From SYFY01 sp041752315 (GTDB lineage Bacteria; Pseudomonadota; Gammaproteobacteria; Pseudomonadales; Azotimanducaceae), in the NCBI GenBank assembly GCA_041752315.1, contig JBGSHJ010000036.1:1-64000 (forward strand): a stretch of 64,000 nt of DNA, in the 5' to 3' direction. The notes under the pieces are model-generated. The model was not told the DNA's origin. It ran no database searches and was given only the letters and a program-made list of their open reading frames with translations. Below, piece by piece: positions 26,401-34,405 of this stretch (position 1 is the stretch's first letter; every line of letters begins with the position of its first letter). The position numbers and the translations under genes are program-made.

Positions 26401-27525
26401 TCAATCGCGCAAGGCAACCCTCGCCTGCTCGACGAGCGACCGACTCCTCGGTGTGTCACGGTTGGCAAGGTTCGCCTCCGCGAGTGGCAATGCCCGATCA
26501 GGTTCGCCTACCCGGAGGTAGAATTCGGCAGCGTGGTCAGCAAACGCCTGACGGTGTCTTGCGAGCAATGCTTCGAACCCTTCCCTCGCACGCTCACGCC
26601 ATTTCACTGCCTCGTTGGCACGACCGCGTTCGATCAACAGGCTCGCGAGCAGACCGGCGGGCTCCGGATCATCAACAGCGGCACTTAACTCCATCAACGC
26701 CGCAATGGCGCCATCCACGTTACCTGCAGCGGCCATCGCACCCGCACGATCAGTCCGCGCCGAAACATAACTCGGCAGATAGAACAACGCCTCTTCGAAC
26801 AAGGCGACTGCCCTGGTGGGATCAGAATCGACCGCGAGCATCGCCAGTTCAAATTGCACCCATGCCACGGCAAAGGGAGATACATCGGTATACGCCTTGA
26901 GTGCATCGGTAAAAGCGGCTTCGCTACGGACTTTGTCGCCAAGAGACTCGTAGACGCCGGCCAGTTGGGTCAATGTCGCAAAATCCGGATTCTCCTTTGC
27001 TCGTGCCTCAACAGCCGGTAAAACTTCTGCGCCTCGACCTGTTGCCGTGAGCAGCGTCACCCGGCGCGCAGTGATGGTATCGGGTGGTGCACCGAGGTTC
27101 GACGCTCGATCGATGGCGGCTTCTGCGTCGACAAATCTATGCAGCGCGAGATCAACTTCCGCCTTGATCAACCAGGCATCTGCACTCGCCGGCGCGGATT
27201 CCACGTAACGCTGCGCGATCGAATCCGCCTCATCCAGGTCCGCAAAGGAGTTCTTGAAACGCGAGCGGGTAAGCAGCGAAGAAACCAACGCCTTCGCAGC
27301 CACCTGCCCTCCGAGCAGCGAGTCGAACGCGGAACGAGCGCTGTCGATGGTAAAGTCGAGGTTCGTGAAGGCGATGGACTCATGCGTTGCCGGATACCTG
27401 TCGAAGGGCACCGCCACCGGCAGCGAAACTGGCTCGTCGCTGCAGGAGACCATAAGCCCAGCGATCAGCAAGAGTCCCCAGGACACAGGGAAAAAAGAGG
27501 CGCGATAAACGCGCCCTATGATCAT
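26401..27525 (-). CDS. TPR-repeat lipoprotein
   Basis: A 374-residue protein with a lipoprotein signal (SWGLLLIAGLMVSC28) and then helical TPR repeats from about residue 60 to the end (for example ASADAWLIKAEVDLALHRFVDAE, FATLTQLAGVYESLGDKVRSE). It is probably a periplasm-facing scaffold. It follows the DUF4331-type lipoprotein gene by 10 bp on the same strand. In many bacteria DUF4331 proteins are neighbours of TPR proteins, so the three genes 29390 to 26401 are likely one unit. Confidence 0.8.
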   Translation of the reverse strand: MIIGRVYRASFFPVSWGLLLIAGLMVSCSDEPVSLPVAVPFDRYPATHESIAFTNLDFTIDSARSAFDSLLGGQVAAKALVSSLLTRSRFKNSFADLDEADSIAQRYVESAPASADAWLIKAEVDLALHRFVDAEAAIDRASNLGAPPDTITARRVTLLTATGRGAEVLPAVEARAKENPDFATLTQLAGVYESLGDKVRSEAAFTDALKAYTDVSPFAVAWVQFELAMLAVDSDPTRAVALFEEALFYLPSYVSARTDRAGAMAAAGNVDGAIAALMELSAAVDDPEPAGLLASLLIERGRANEAVKWRERAREGFEALLARHRQAFADHAAEFYLRVGEPDRALPLAEANLANRDTPRSRSLVEQARVALRD

Positions 27526-27535
27526 GTTACCGGGC

Positions 27536-28699
27536 TCAGGGAATCGGATCGGCCAGGAACGGGAATGTCACCGTCGAATGCACAACATTATCCGAGTTCA
27601 CGTTGTCACCCAAGGGGGCCGCAAGCGTACTGCCCAGAGCCGTATAGGTCACATCGATCGAATCGTAGTTGGGTGTACGCCCTCCACAATCGTTGTTGAC
27701 GACCAACCCTGTAGCGTTCAGTTCAACGCCGAGATATTGCGTGCAGGTTCCGCTGCTGCTGTTCAAGTAAACGCGATCATCGGTCAGCGCATTTGCGAGA
27801 CCGTCATAACGCGCCGGGGTGGTATCGGCGGTGTTGGCAAGGATCTGGTTGCCACATGTCGTATCCAGCCCGTCATAGACGGCTAGCGAGGCGCGGATAT
27901 TCTCCTGAAACGTGCCCCAGGCGGCCTGTGGTGCGGCGTTGTAAGCATCGCGATCAACACCTCGCGGAACAGCTGTCTTCAACGGCGATACCAGCGCGGT
28001 ATTCACACCGGCCCGACCCATGCGATCAACCTGGACCGCGGCAAGGGCAGGCACTTCCGGCGGTGGGACATTTTGTGCAAGGAACGGGAATACGTTTTCG
28101 TCATGTATGAAAGTGTCCGCATCAACACCGTCACCAACTGGCACCGTCAGATCATTGGTCAAGGCCGTGTAGGTGACATCGATCGAGTCATAATTCGGTG
28201 TACGGCCACCACAATCGTCGTTTGGTAAAAGACCGGTGGCATTGAGCTCGACCGCGAGGTACTGCGAACATCGGCGGCTGGCTGAATTGAGATAGATGCG
28301 GTCATCTGCCAGCGCATTCGCCAGACCATCATACCGCGCCGGTGTGGCATCGGCCGTATTCGCCAGGATCTGGTTTCCACAGACTGTATCCAGACCGTCA
28401 TACACGGCCAGCGATGCCCTGATGTTGTCCTTGAATGTGCCCCAGCTGGCACGGGGCGCAGCGTTGTAGGCATCCCGATCAACCCCGCGTGGTCCACCAG
28501 CCTTCAAGGGCGACACCAGCGCGGTATTGACTCCCGACCGGCCCATACGATCAATTTGTCGGGACAATACCGCGGGCGGCGAGGGGATTGCCGCTGGCGT
28601 GTCTCCAGCTGCCGACCGCCCTCCTGATCCACCACCACACCCGGCCAGCCCCACTACCAGGATCGGGCAAGCTGCGATCATCAACAATGAGAATTTCAT
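27536..28699 (-). CDS. DUF4331-type lipoprotein with internally duplicated domain
   Basis: A 387-residue protein from ATG 28699 (GAGGAG upstream). Lipobox LAGC21 is followed by a glycine-rich linker. Two repeats follow, residues ~47-216 and ~222-387, about 80 % identical over their first ~134 residues. Each starts with (I/V)DRMGR.GVNTALVSPLK and includes RDAYNAAP, IRASLAVYDGLD, CGNQILANTAD and CGGRTPNYDSIDVTYTAL. These resemble the C-terminal half of DUF4331 proteins. The N-terminal half is encoded by the adjacent upstream gene. Function unknown, envelope location likely. Confidence 0.8.
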   Translation of the reverse strand: MKFSLLMIAACPILVVGLAGCGGGSGGRSAAGDTPAAIPSPPAVLSRQIDRMGRSGVNTALVSPLKAGGPRGVDRDAYNAAPRASWGTFKDNIRASLAVYDGLDTVCGNQILANTADATPARYDGLANALADDRIYLNSASRRCSQYLAVELNATGLLPNDDCGGRTPNYDSIDVTYTALTNDLTVPVGDGVDADTFIHDENVFPFLAQNVPPPEVPALAAVQVDRMGRAGVNTALVSPLKTAVPRGVDRDAYNAAPQAAWGTFQENIRASLAVYDGLDTTCGNQILANTADTTPARYDGLANALTDDRVYLNSSSGTCTQYLGVELNATGLVVNNDCGGRTPNYDSIDVTYTALGSTLAAPLGDNVNSDNVVHSTVTFPFLADPIP

Positions 28700-28727
28700 C
28701 GTGCTCTCCTCGGTTGCCTTGGCTGCG

Positions 28728-29390
28728 TCAGCTGCGTTGGGTCGTGGCATGCACGGCGAGAATGCTGCCGCCGGGTGCAACCAGGCTCTTGTCGATCTGA
28801 AGCACCAGAAACGACGGAGAACCCAGTGCAAAGGAATCGCCGCCCGTCTGCAGTTCCGTAATCAGAGCGTTGGAAGTACCTGCGTCGAGGATCGGACACC
28901 CGGAGGTATCGAAAGTCAGTCCGGGGGCAGCGGCGGCGACAATATCAAGCGTTCGGCGCAATCCGGGTCCGTTGAAGAAAAACGGATCGTTGCGGCGTCC
29001 GACAAAAGCCAACATGCGGCCGGTGGTGCTTCGCAAGCCGGTTGCAGCGCTGGCATCACCCTGCAGGTAGTCGAATCCACCTACCCAGCACTCCACTTCC
29101 TGATTCACGGCGAACTGGCAAATGATCTGCACAGTGGTACCTGCACTGCCGTAAGCGGCGCTGCTCTCGACATGGATCACATACTGCACGGCATTCGAGA
29201 ACTGCGCGGCAGGCACGCCGATGATCAGGTTAACCTCGGCAGCAGTTGGCGTCGTCCATGCAAACACGTCCGTCAGGTCAGCGGCTGGGTCCGCAACGTT
29301 TCCTGGCGAGTCCGCGTGATCCGCAGCTTGCAAAGAAACTGCACACAACAGAACCACCGCACCCACACAACTCCTGTAGAACCTTCTCAT
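28728..29390 (-). CDS. DUF4331 N-terminal-half secreted protein
   Basis: A 220-residue protein with a signal peptide (RSCVGAVVLLCAVSLQAADHA). The mature start ADHADSPGNVADPAADLTDVFAW is the N-terminal signature of DUF4331 proteins. It continues with QYVIHVESSAAYG and GRRNDPFFFNGPGLRRTLD, then stops where normal family members continue into the VNTALV-type region. That second half is present, duplicated, in the next gene 28 bp downstream, so this looks like a split DUF4331 protein. Confidence 0.8.
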   Translation of the reverse strand: MRRFYRSCVGAVVLLCAVSLQAADHADSPGNVADPAADLTDVFAWTTPTAAEVNLIIGVPAAQFSNAVQYVIHVESSAAYGSAGTTVQIICQFAVNQEVECWVGGFDYLQGDASAATGLRSTTGRMLAFVGRRNDPFFFNGPGLRRTLDIVAAAAPGLTFDTSGCPILDAGTSNALITELQTGGDSFALGSPSFLVLQIDKSLVAPGGSILAVHATTQRS

Positions 29391-29789
29391 TTCATCTCCC
29401 CAAGAAAAGAATGATTGTGGCGGAAACCCAATCCCGGCGAACTACCTGTCGAAGAGACTCGCTCGGATTGGAGTGGGAGTCAAGCTTGCGTTGACAGCTT
29501 GATTAGATACTTGGTAATGACAACTCACTGGGGCCCCACCCAGGTAAACCCAAGATATTTTCTGTTGTATCCGGGACGTGGGATGTCAGACGAACTGGTA
29601 CCGAAGAACTACAATAAGGCAGATCGGTTGCAAGTTCTTTGAGTGCTGGCACCTCGCACGATCTGGCAGGACTTGGCTGGTAGACGACCTGTTCTGTCGG
29701 TTCGCGAGATCAGACGGCTCGTCCAGCGTTATCGGCAACAGCGGGCCAGAGGCCCTGTCTCCCGTTGTCGTGGTCGACACACCACACCG
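29391..29789. other. 399-bp intergenic region, no gene seen
   Basis: It lies upstream of the DUF4331 unit and downstream of the phosphotransferase gene, both on the minus strand. The stretch 29500-29600 is more A/T-rich than its surroundings and probably carries the promoter of the DUF4331 genes. No protein-like frame or RNA gene was recognised. Confidence 0.5.
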
Positions 29790-30680
29790 TCACAGCGGTT
29801 CGCCGGACACTTGCAACACCGATTCGATTGCCTGCCGGGAAGCGTGGGCAAGCGCGTCGTTGCTGCCTCGGTAGTGGGCGAGTGCCACCACCGCAACAGA
29901 AAGAGTCCAGCCTCTGGCTCGCCCCCATGTGTGGTCGTCAGCTGCAACGGCAATCCTGAACTGTTCACGCGCGTCGCCACTGAACAGTGTCCAGCCGGGC
30001 ATGAGATCCACCGCGGGATCACCCACACCCAACCCGCCAAAGTCGAGCACGGCTCGCAGTCTCCCCTCGTGCGTCAGCAGATTTCCGGCATGCAGATCGC
30101 CGTGAACCCAGACCCCTTTTGCCGACCAGCGAGGGATGGCGAGCGCACTGTCCCAGCTTTCAAGCAGCACGCTTCCGTCAAACTCGTCAGTGATCCGTGT
30201 GATGCCCTGACGTGTTGCCTGGTCACGCAGTTTCAGCGGTACACCACGGTAAAAATTGATCGCACCTGCACCGGGTCCACCTTCCGGATCCAGATCGTGC
30301 AATGCACGCACAAACACCCCCAGATCGCGGGCAGCCTGCAACGGGTCCGTCGGCGGATGCACTATGGCATCATCTCCGTGCAGCCAGTGATAAACCGCCC
30401 ATGGCCACGGAAACGTCTCGTCAGACGCTCCCAGAAAGGCGAGTTCCGGTATGGCCAGTGGCAGCCGATTGTGCAGTTCTGGCAACCACCGGGCTTCCTT
30501 GCGGATCAGTGCCATCGACCATTCAGCCTTTGGCAGGCGCACACAATAGTCGGTGCCAAGCCGGAACAGCGCGTTGTCAGTGCCTGCGGACGCCACCGGG
30601 CTGATCGCCAGTCCCGCCCAACGGGGACACTGACGCACAATCAGTCCACTCACCAGCGCTGGAGAGATATCGAGGGCCAT
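29790..30680 (-). CDS. Aminoglycoside-phosphotransferase-family kinase (APH)
   Basis: A 296-residue kinase-like protein. The catalytic loop is VHGDLHAGNLL and the metal-binding motif is LDFGGLGVGDPAVDL; SAGTDNALFRLGTDYCVRLPK is the nucleotide-binding N lobe. Chromosomal APH-family members phosphorylate diverse small molecules, and resistance should not be assumed. It follows the pigment-cluster dehydratase gene by 36 bp on the same strand, and the gap holds a 14-bp tandem repeat. Confidence 0.85.
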   Translation of the reverse strand: MALDISPALVSGLIVRQCPRWAGLAISPVASAGTDNALFRLGTDYCVRLPKAEWSMALIRKEARWLPELHNRLPLAIPELAFLGASDETFPWPWAVYHWLHGDDAIVHPPTDPLQAARDLGVFVRALHDLDPEGGPGAGAINFYRGVPLKLRDQATRQGITRITDEFDGSVLLESWDSALAIPRWSAKGVWVHGDLHAGNLLTHEGRLRAVLDFGGLGVGDPAVDLMPGWTLFSGDAREQFRIAVAADDHTWGRARGWTLSVAVVALAHYRGSNDALAHASRQAIESVLQVSGEPL

Positions 30681-30685
30681 GGCTT

Positions 30686-30726
30686 AGGTCAGAGATACAA
30701 GGTCAGAAATACACGATCAGAGATAC
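30686..30726. repeat. Triple 14-bp tandem repeat over a stop codon
   Basis: Units AGGTCAGAGATAC, AAGGTCAGAAATAC and ACGATCAGAGATAC lie end to end. On the minus strand the first unit read contains the terminal codons and TGA (30717-30719) of the ApeP-like gene. The other two repeat GTATYTCTGA downstream, just before the APH start. Confidence 0.85.
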
Positions 30727-31187
30727 ACGGAAAACTCGGCGCGCACCACACCACGTCCCTTGACAGGAGGCACGGCGGGCAGCGGTACACCCTGAGGCAA
30801 AACATGAATATCACCGACAAACCTGACCAGGCCGCGGCCCTGATCCGCCGTTGGCAGGCGGGAAGCCGGACGGACGTGCATCAACAAACCGTCAGCCGTG
30901 GCAAACCAGGGGATGTCCGCATCCAGCCGTGAACAGGCGATCAGCATTCCCTGGCGCGCTCCGGCCGCTTGATCGGTCGATTGCAACGTGAAAAACGCCG
31001 CTGCGGCCTGCGCCAGGTATTCAAGGCCAACGGCACTGGATACGCGGTCGTCGGTGGCAAACGCGGAATCCGAGGAAAGTCGGGCAACCGCCCACAACTG
31101 GCTCTGATCACACTGCAGCACCGAGTCGATGAGCAGCATTGGCCACCGATGTGGCACCAGCATTTGAATGGATACGGTGTCCTTCAC
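30717..31187 (-). CDS. apeP: ApeP-like hotdog dehydratase (aryl polyene locus)
   Basis: A 156-residue single hotdog protein. LVPHRWPMLLIDSVL matches the FabA/FabZ-like N-terminal motif with the catalytic His, and VGLEYLAQAAAAF is the central helix. In aryl-polyene clusters this ApeP-type protein dehydrates the beta-hydroxyacyl-ACP during polyene growth, with ApeI. It overlaps the upstream thioesterase gene by 4 bp. The 3' end is in a tandem microduplication. Confidence 0.78.
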   Translation of the reverse strand: MKDTVSIQMLVPHRWPMLLIDSVLQCDQSQLWAVARLSSDSAFATDDRVSSAVGLEYLAQAAAAFFTLQSTDQAAGARQGMLIACSRLDADIPWFATADGLLMHVRPASRLPTADQGRGLVRFVGDIHVLPQGVPLPAVPPVKGRGVVRAEFSVYL

Positions 31188-31672
31188 GGCCTGGTGTCGA
31201 TGAGCAACTGCACCCGTTCCTGCACGCTGGCCGGTACACCAAACAGCATGGTCTGCGTCGCAGCCTCGACCGGCACCTGCACCGTGTAGGCTTCGTTGAT
31301 CAGCTGATCATCACCGCCGTGGATCTGGTAATAGATCCGCAGCCGATACTCCCACTCGACCAGTTGCGCCGATACCAGCAGTGTCGAGTTGAACATGGCA
31401 CTGCGAAGGTAGCGAACCCGGGTGTCAACGATGGGCCAGATCTGACGCTGCGTACCCATCTGGAAATAGCCAAAATCGAAGCGCGCCAGCAACGCCACCC
31501 GCGCTGTGTCGTAGTAGCGGAAGTAGTTTCCATGCCAGGCAAAGCCGGTGGGATCAGCGTCCTGGAAAGGAACCACAACGGGCACTTCCACACGCAGTGC
31601 AGCATGATCAGCCCAGCCCTGTTCCCACAGCCGCCCGCGCACATTTCGTCCGGTCGCCGTTCTGCGTGTCAT
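31184..31672 (-). CDS. 4HBT-type acyl thioesterase (ApeH-like)
   Basis: A 162-residue hotdog thioesterase of the 4-hydroxybenzoyl-CoA thioesterase/YbgC group. The active-site region is VPFQDADPTGFAWHGNYFRYYDTAR, with the conserved Asp, and IVDTRVRYLRSAMF follows. Aryl-polyene loci carry such a thioesterase (ApeH) for release or editing of acyl chains. It lies between two dehydratase genes on the minus strand, 4-bp overlap downstream and 6 bp upstream. Confidence 0.8.
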   Translation of the reverse strand: MTRRTATGRNVRGRLWEQGWADHAALRVEVPVVVPFQDADPTGFAWHGNYFRYYDTARVALLARFDFGYFQMGTQRQIWPIVDTRVRYLRSAMFNSTLLVSAQLVEWEYRLRIYYQIHGGDDQLINEAYTVQVPVEAATQTMLFGVPASVQERVQLLIDTRP

Positions 31673-31678
31673 TCCTTG

Positions 31679-32212
31679 TTATTCCAATCCCGCTGGGTGG
31701 CGTGGCAGCGAACGATACAACAGCCTGCCCTGAGTGCAAACGCGACCTGTCGATTCAACGACAAACACAACCGCGGCCGGTTCGGTACTCAGCCTGACCT
31801 TCAGCCACGTTGCCGGTCGCACCGGTGTCTTGAACTTGATGTTGGCAAGTCCCGCAAAGATCACATCATGAAACGCGGGAAACACCCGACCCGCCGCAAC
31901 CCTCGCCCATTCGATCTGCACGATGCCAGGCAGAATCGGATTGCCCGGAAAGTGTCCGTCGAACAGCGGCAACGCCGGATCAACCCACAGCCAGGCGGTC
32001 GCCGTGTTCGCAACAATCTCGACATGTGCGCACCAGATCTCCGGGGGCCCGGTTGGCGCACGACCCTGATGCCAGAAATCCCAGGTTTGCGCCGTGACCG
32101 GCAATCGTGCACTCCAGCCGATGGACGGGTCGGGACTGGTTTGTTCGACGAGTGCTTCCAGTGACTGAAGATCGGTCAACTCGATGCGTTGCACAGGCTG
32201 GTCAGGGGTCAT
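31679..32212 (-). CDS. apeI: ApeI-like hotdog dehydratase
   Basis: A 177-residue protein. The C-terminal half is a FabZ/ApeI-like hotdog domain with FDGHFPGNPILPGIVQIEWA, whose His is the catalytic residue. The N-terminal ~70 residues are less conserved. ApeI pairs with ApeP in dehydration of the growing aryl polyene. First gene of the minus-strand arm; a 241-bp intergenic region separates it from the divergent ketosynthase gene. Confidence 0.8.
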   Translation of the reverse strand: MTPDQPVQRIELTDLQSLEALVEQTSPDPSIGWSARLPVTAQTWDFWHQGRAPTGPPEIWCAHVEIVANTATAWLWVDPALPLFDGHFPGNPILPGIVQIEWARVAAGRVFPAFHDVIFAGLANIKFKTPVRPATWLKVRLSTEPAAVVFVVESTGRVCTQGRLLYRSLPRHPAGLE

Positions 32213-32453
32213 CGGGAACTGTGCCTCGGACTGAAACTATCACCTGCCCGGGCTGGTCAAACCCCCATGCGCTAGGTAACCTCTGGCTGATTCGCACCCG
32301 GGTTCTGAAACTCCCCCAGAGCCAGGAGAGGCGTTCCGGAAGCGCACCCGGCTCCGCACATTTTTCCTGCGTTTCTCGCGCGGTGTTGGCGGTTCATTCA
32401 TGGGTCATCGCCAGTGGCCCGGATCAGGCAGTAACTGAAGACTGACACGCAAA
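32213..32453. promoter_or_regulatory. Divergent promoter region of the pigment locus
   Basis: The 241 bp separate the minus-strand ApeI/thioesterase/ApeP genes from the plus-strand ketosynthase operon. It must hold promoters for both arms. No confident -35/-10 pair or operator palindrome was recognised. Confidence 0.45.
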
Positions 32454-33611
32454 GTGGTATTCGTAAATCGTTATACATTGACCAGCGCGCTGGGTACCGG
32501 ACTGGCTGCCATGCGGGTCGCGTTGGCATCAGGTCACGGCGGTCTTGCCCCGGCGCAGTGGCCGGACTGCACCATTCCCTGCCATCTTGGCGTGCTGCCG
32601 GCAGGGCTCGATGCAGCGGTCAGCGCCGAGATGGACAGTCGCAACAACCGCATGATCGATCTGGCCCTTGGCCAGGATGGATTTGCGGACGCCATCAGAG
32701 AGTTGCAGAAGCACCTCGATCCAGGTCGTCTGGGACTGGTCATGGGCACGAGCACCTCCAGCATCGATCGCACCGAGCTCGGTTATCGCTCGCTGGACGC
32801 AGAAGACCGGTTTACCCCACCGTTCATTCAACCCAGGGTACACAGTCCGCATGCACCGGGAGACTTTGTCGCCGAGCTGCTGGACATCGATGGTCCCTGC
32901 ATGACGGTCAGCGCGGCCTGCGCCTCCAGTGCCAAGGTGTTTGCCACGGCAAAACGCTGGCTCGACCAGGATCTGGTGGATGCGGTTGTGGTTGGCGGCG
33001 CCGATTCACTCTGCCTGAGCGTCATCTACGGATTCCACTCGCTGCAACTGGTGTCACCGGATCCCTGCCGGCCTTTTTCACCCGATCGCACGGGCATCAG
33101 CCTCGGTGAAGCGGCCGGGTTTGCCCTGTTGACACGCACCGACACCGGCAATGGCATCCGCCTCAGCGGCGCGGGCGAGAGCTGTGATGCCTACCACATG
33201 TCGAGTGCACATCCGGAAGGTCTGGGTGCCCGCCTGAGCATCGAGCGTGCATTGAAGGACGCAGGTCTTGGCAGCACGGATATCGACTATGTCAATCTGC
33301 ATGGCACCGGTACACGCGCCAATGACGAAATCGAGGGCAAGGTGTGTGCCATGTTCAGCAACTCACGGACAGTGTTGTCCGCGACCAAAGGCTGGACCGG
33401 CCATACCCTCGGCGCAGCCGGCATCGTTGAAGCCGTGATCACCATGGATGCTCTGTGCACCGGTTTGTTACCCGGCACCATGAACACGCTCTTCTCCGAA
33501 GCACCTTTCCATCTTCTGCTCGAGAATCTGCAGCGGCCGACCCGGCACGCGCTGTCGAACTCCTTCGGCTTTGGCGGCAACAACTGCTCGCTGGTATTCA
33601 GCGCAGCATGA
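32454..33611 (+). CDS. apeO: Beta-ketoacyl-ACP synthase (ApeO-like)
   Basis: A 385-residue thiolase-fold ketosynthase. The active-site triad is C156 (VSAACASSAK), H283 (NLHGTGTRAND) and H317 (KGWTGHTLGAAG). The N terminus VFVNRYTLTSALGTG resembles ApeO, the elongating ketosynthase of aryl-polyene synthases. The start is GTG 32454 with a weak ribosome site. The stop overlaps the chain-length-factor-like gene, as expected for a type-II KS/CLF pair that extends an aryl starter on the ACP. Confidence 0.85.
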   Translation: MVFVNRYTLTSALGTGLAAMRVALASGHGGLAPAQWPDCTIPCHLGVLPAGLDAAVSAEMDSRNNRMIDLALGQDGFADAIRELQKHLDPGRLGLVMGTSTSSIDRTELGYRSLDAEDRFTPPFIQPRVHSPHAPGDFVAELLDIDGPCMTVSAACASSAKVFATAKRWLDQDLVDAVVVGGADSLCLSVIYGFHSLQLVSPDPCRPFSPDRTGISLGEAAGFALLTRTDTGNGIRLSGAGESCDAYHMSSAHPEGLGARLSIERALKDAGLGSTDIDYVNLHGTGTRANDEIEGKVCAMFSNSRTVLSATKGWTGHTLGAAGIVEAVITMDALCTGLLPGTMNTLFSEAPFHLLLENLQRPTRHALSNSFGFGGNNCSLVFSAA

Positions 33612-34405
33612 TCATCCGGCTGACCGGCATCGGCATCTGGACCAGGGATCTGACTCATTTCAGTACCTTGCTTGCGAACACCGCCATCGACCCACAGGCC
33701 GACTATCTCATCCCTGCTCCGGCTGCCATTCCTGCTCGCGAGCGGCGTCGTGCCGGTCATTTCATCAGCCTGGCGGTTGAGGTGGCCCATCAGGCGTGCG
33801 ACATGGCGGCCGTGGACAAGACCACCATCCCCTCGATTTTCACGTCCGCTCTGGCTGACACGGAAATCAGCGACTACATGTGCCGCAAGCTTTCGCAGAA
33901 CGAGAAGCTGATCTCACCCACCCAGTTCCACAACTCGGTACACAACGCGGCTTCCGGCTACTGGAGCATCAGTGCGGAGAATCGCGCACCAAGCACATTT
34001 GTAGCCGGCTTCGACCGCAGTTTTGGCGCGGGACTGCTGGAAGCCGCCAGTCAGGTCATTGCATTTGACACCCCTGTGCTGCTGGTAGGCTACGATCTTG
34101 CAACACGATCACCCTTTCAGGAAATGCTGCCCATCGACGTACCCCTGGGCGTCGCACTGGTGCTGGCGCCGGAGCACCACGCCGTCAGCAACACAGCCAT
34201 GCTGGACATCAGAATGAACATCGTGCCAAAAACCGGCCGCAGCCAATCAACCAGAACCGGTGGTCATCCCATGCAGAGTGGGCTGGATCTTGCCCATCAA
34301 TCGGCGCAGTTGCAGCGCGGCAGTCGATCCGTGGGCACACTCGCCATCGATACACCACGCAGTGGCCATCTGTGGATCGAACTCAGTCGGAGAATCGGCG
34401 CATGA
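33608..34405 (+). CDS. apeC: Ketosynthase-like chain length factor (ApeC-like)
   Basis: A 265-residue beta-ketoacyl-synthase N-domain-like protein lacking the Cys-His-His triad. The segments TIPSIFTSALADTEISDYMC, FHNSVHNAASGYWSI and DTPVLLVGYDLA are those of the ApeC/CLF family that partners ApeO. It begins in an ATGA overlap with the ketosynthase and ends in an ATGA overlap with the halogenase-like gene, so translation is coupled across the three genes. Confidence 0.8.
   Translation: MIIRLTGIGIWTRDLTHFSTLLANTAIDPQADYLIPAPAAIPARERRRAGHFISLAVEVAHQACDMAAVDKTTIPSIFTSALADTEISDYMCRKLSQNEKLISPTQFHNSVHNAASGYWSISAENRAPSTFVAGFDRSFGAGLLEAASQVIAFDTPVLLVGYDLATRSPFQEMLPIDVPLGVALVLAPEHHAVSNTAMLDIRMNIVPKTGRSQSTRTGGHPMQSGLDLAHQSAQLQRGSRSVGTLAIDTPRSGHLWIELSRRIGA

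Noticed and set aside
29790..30680. Aminoglycoside resistance gene
   Set aside because: The APH fold is clear, but location in a chromosomal catabolic/pigment region and no mobile element make antibiotic resistance unsupported; kept as an APH-family kinase.
29643..30932. Long plus-strand frame opposite the APH gene and the pigment gene end
   Set aside because: It spans two well-supported minus-strand genes and their tandem repeat, with shadow-type composition and no family.
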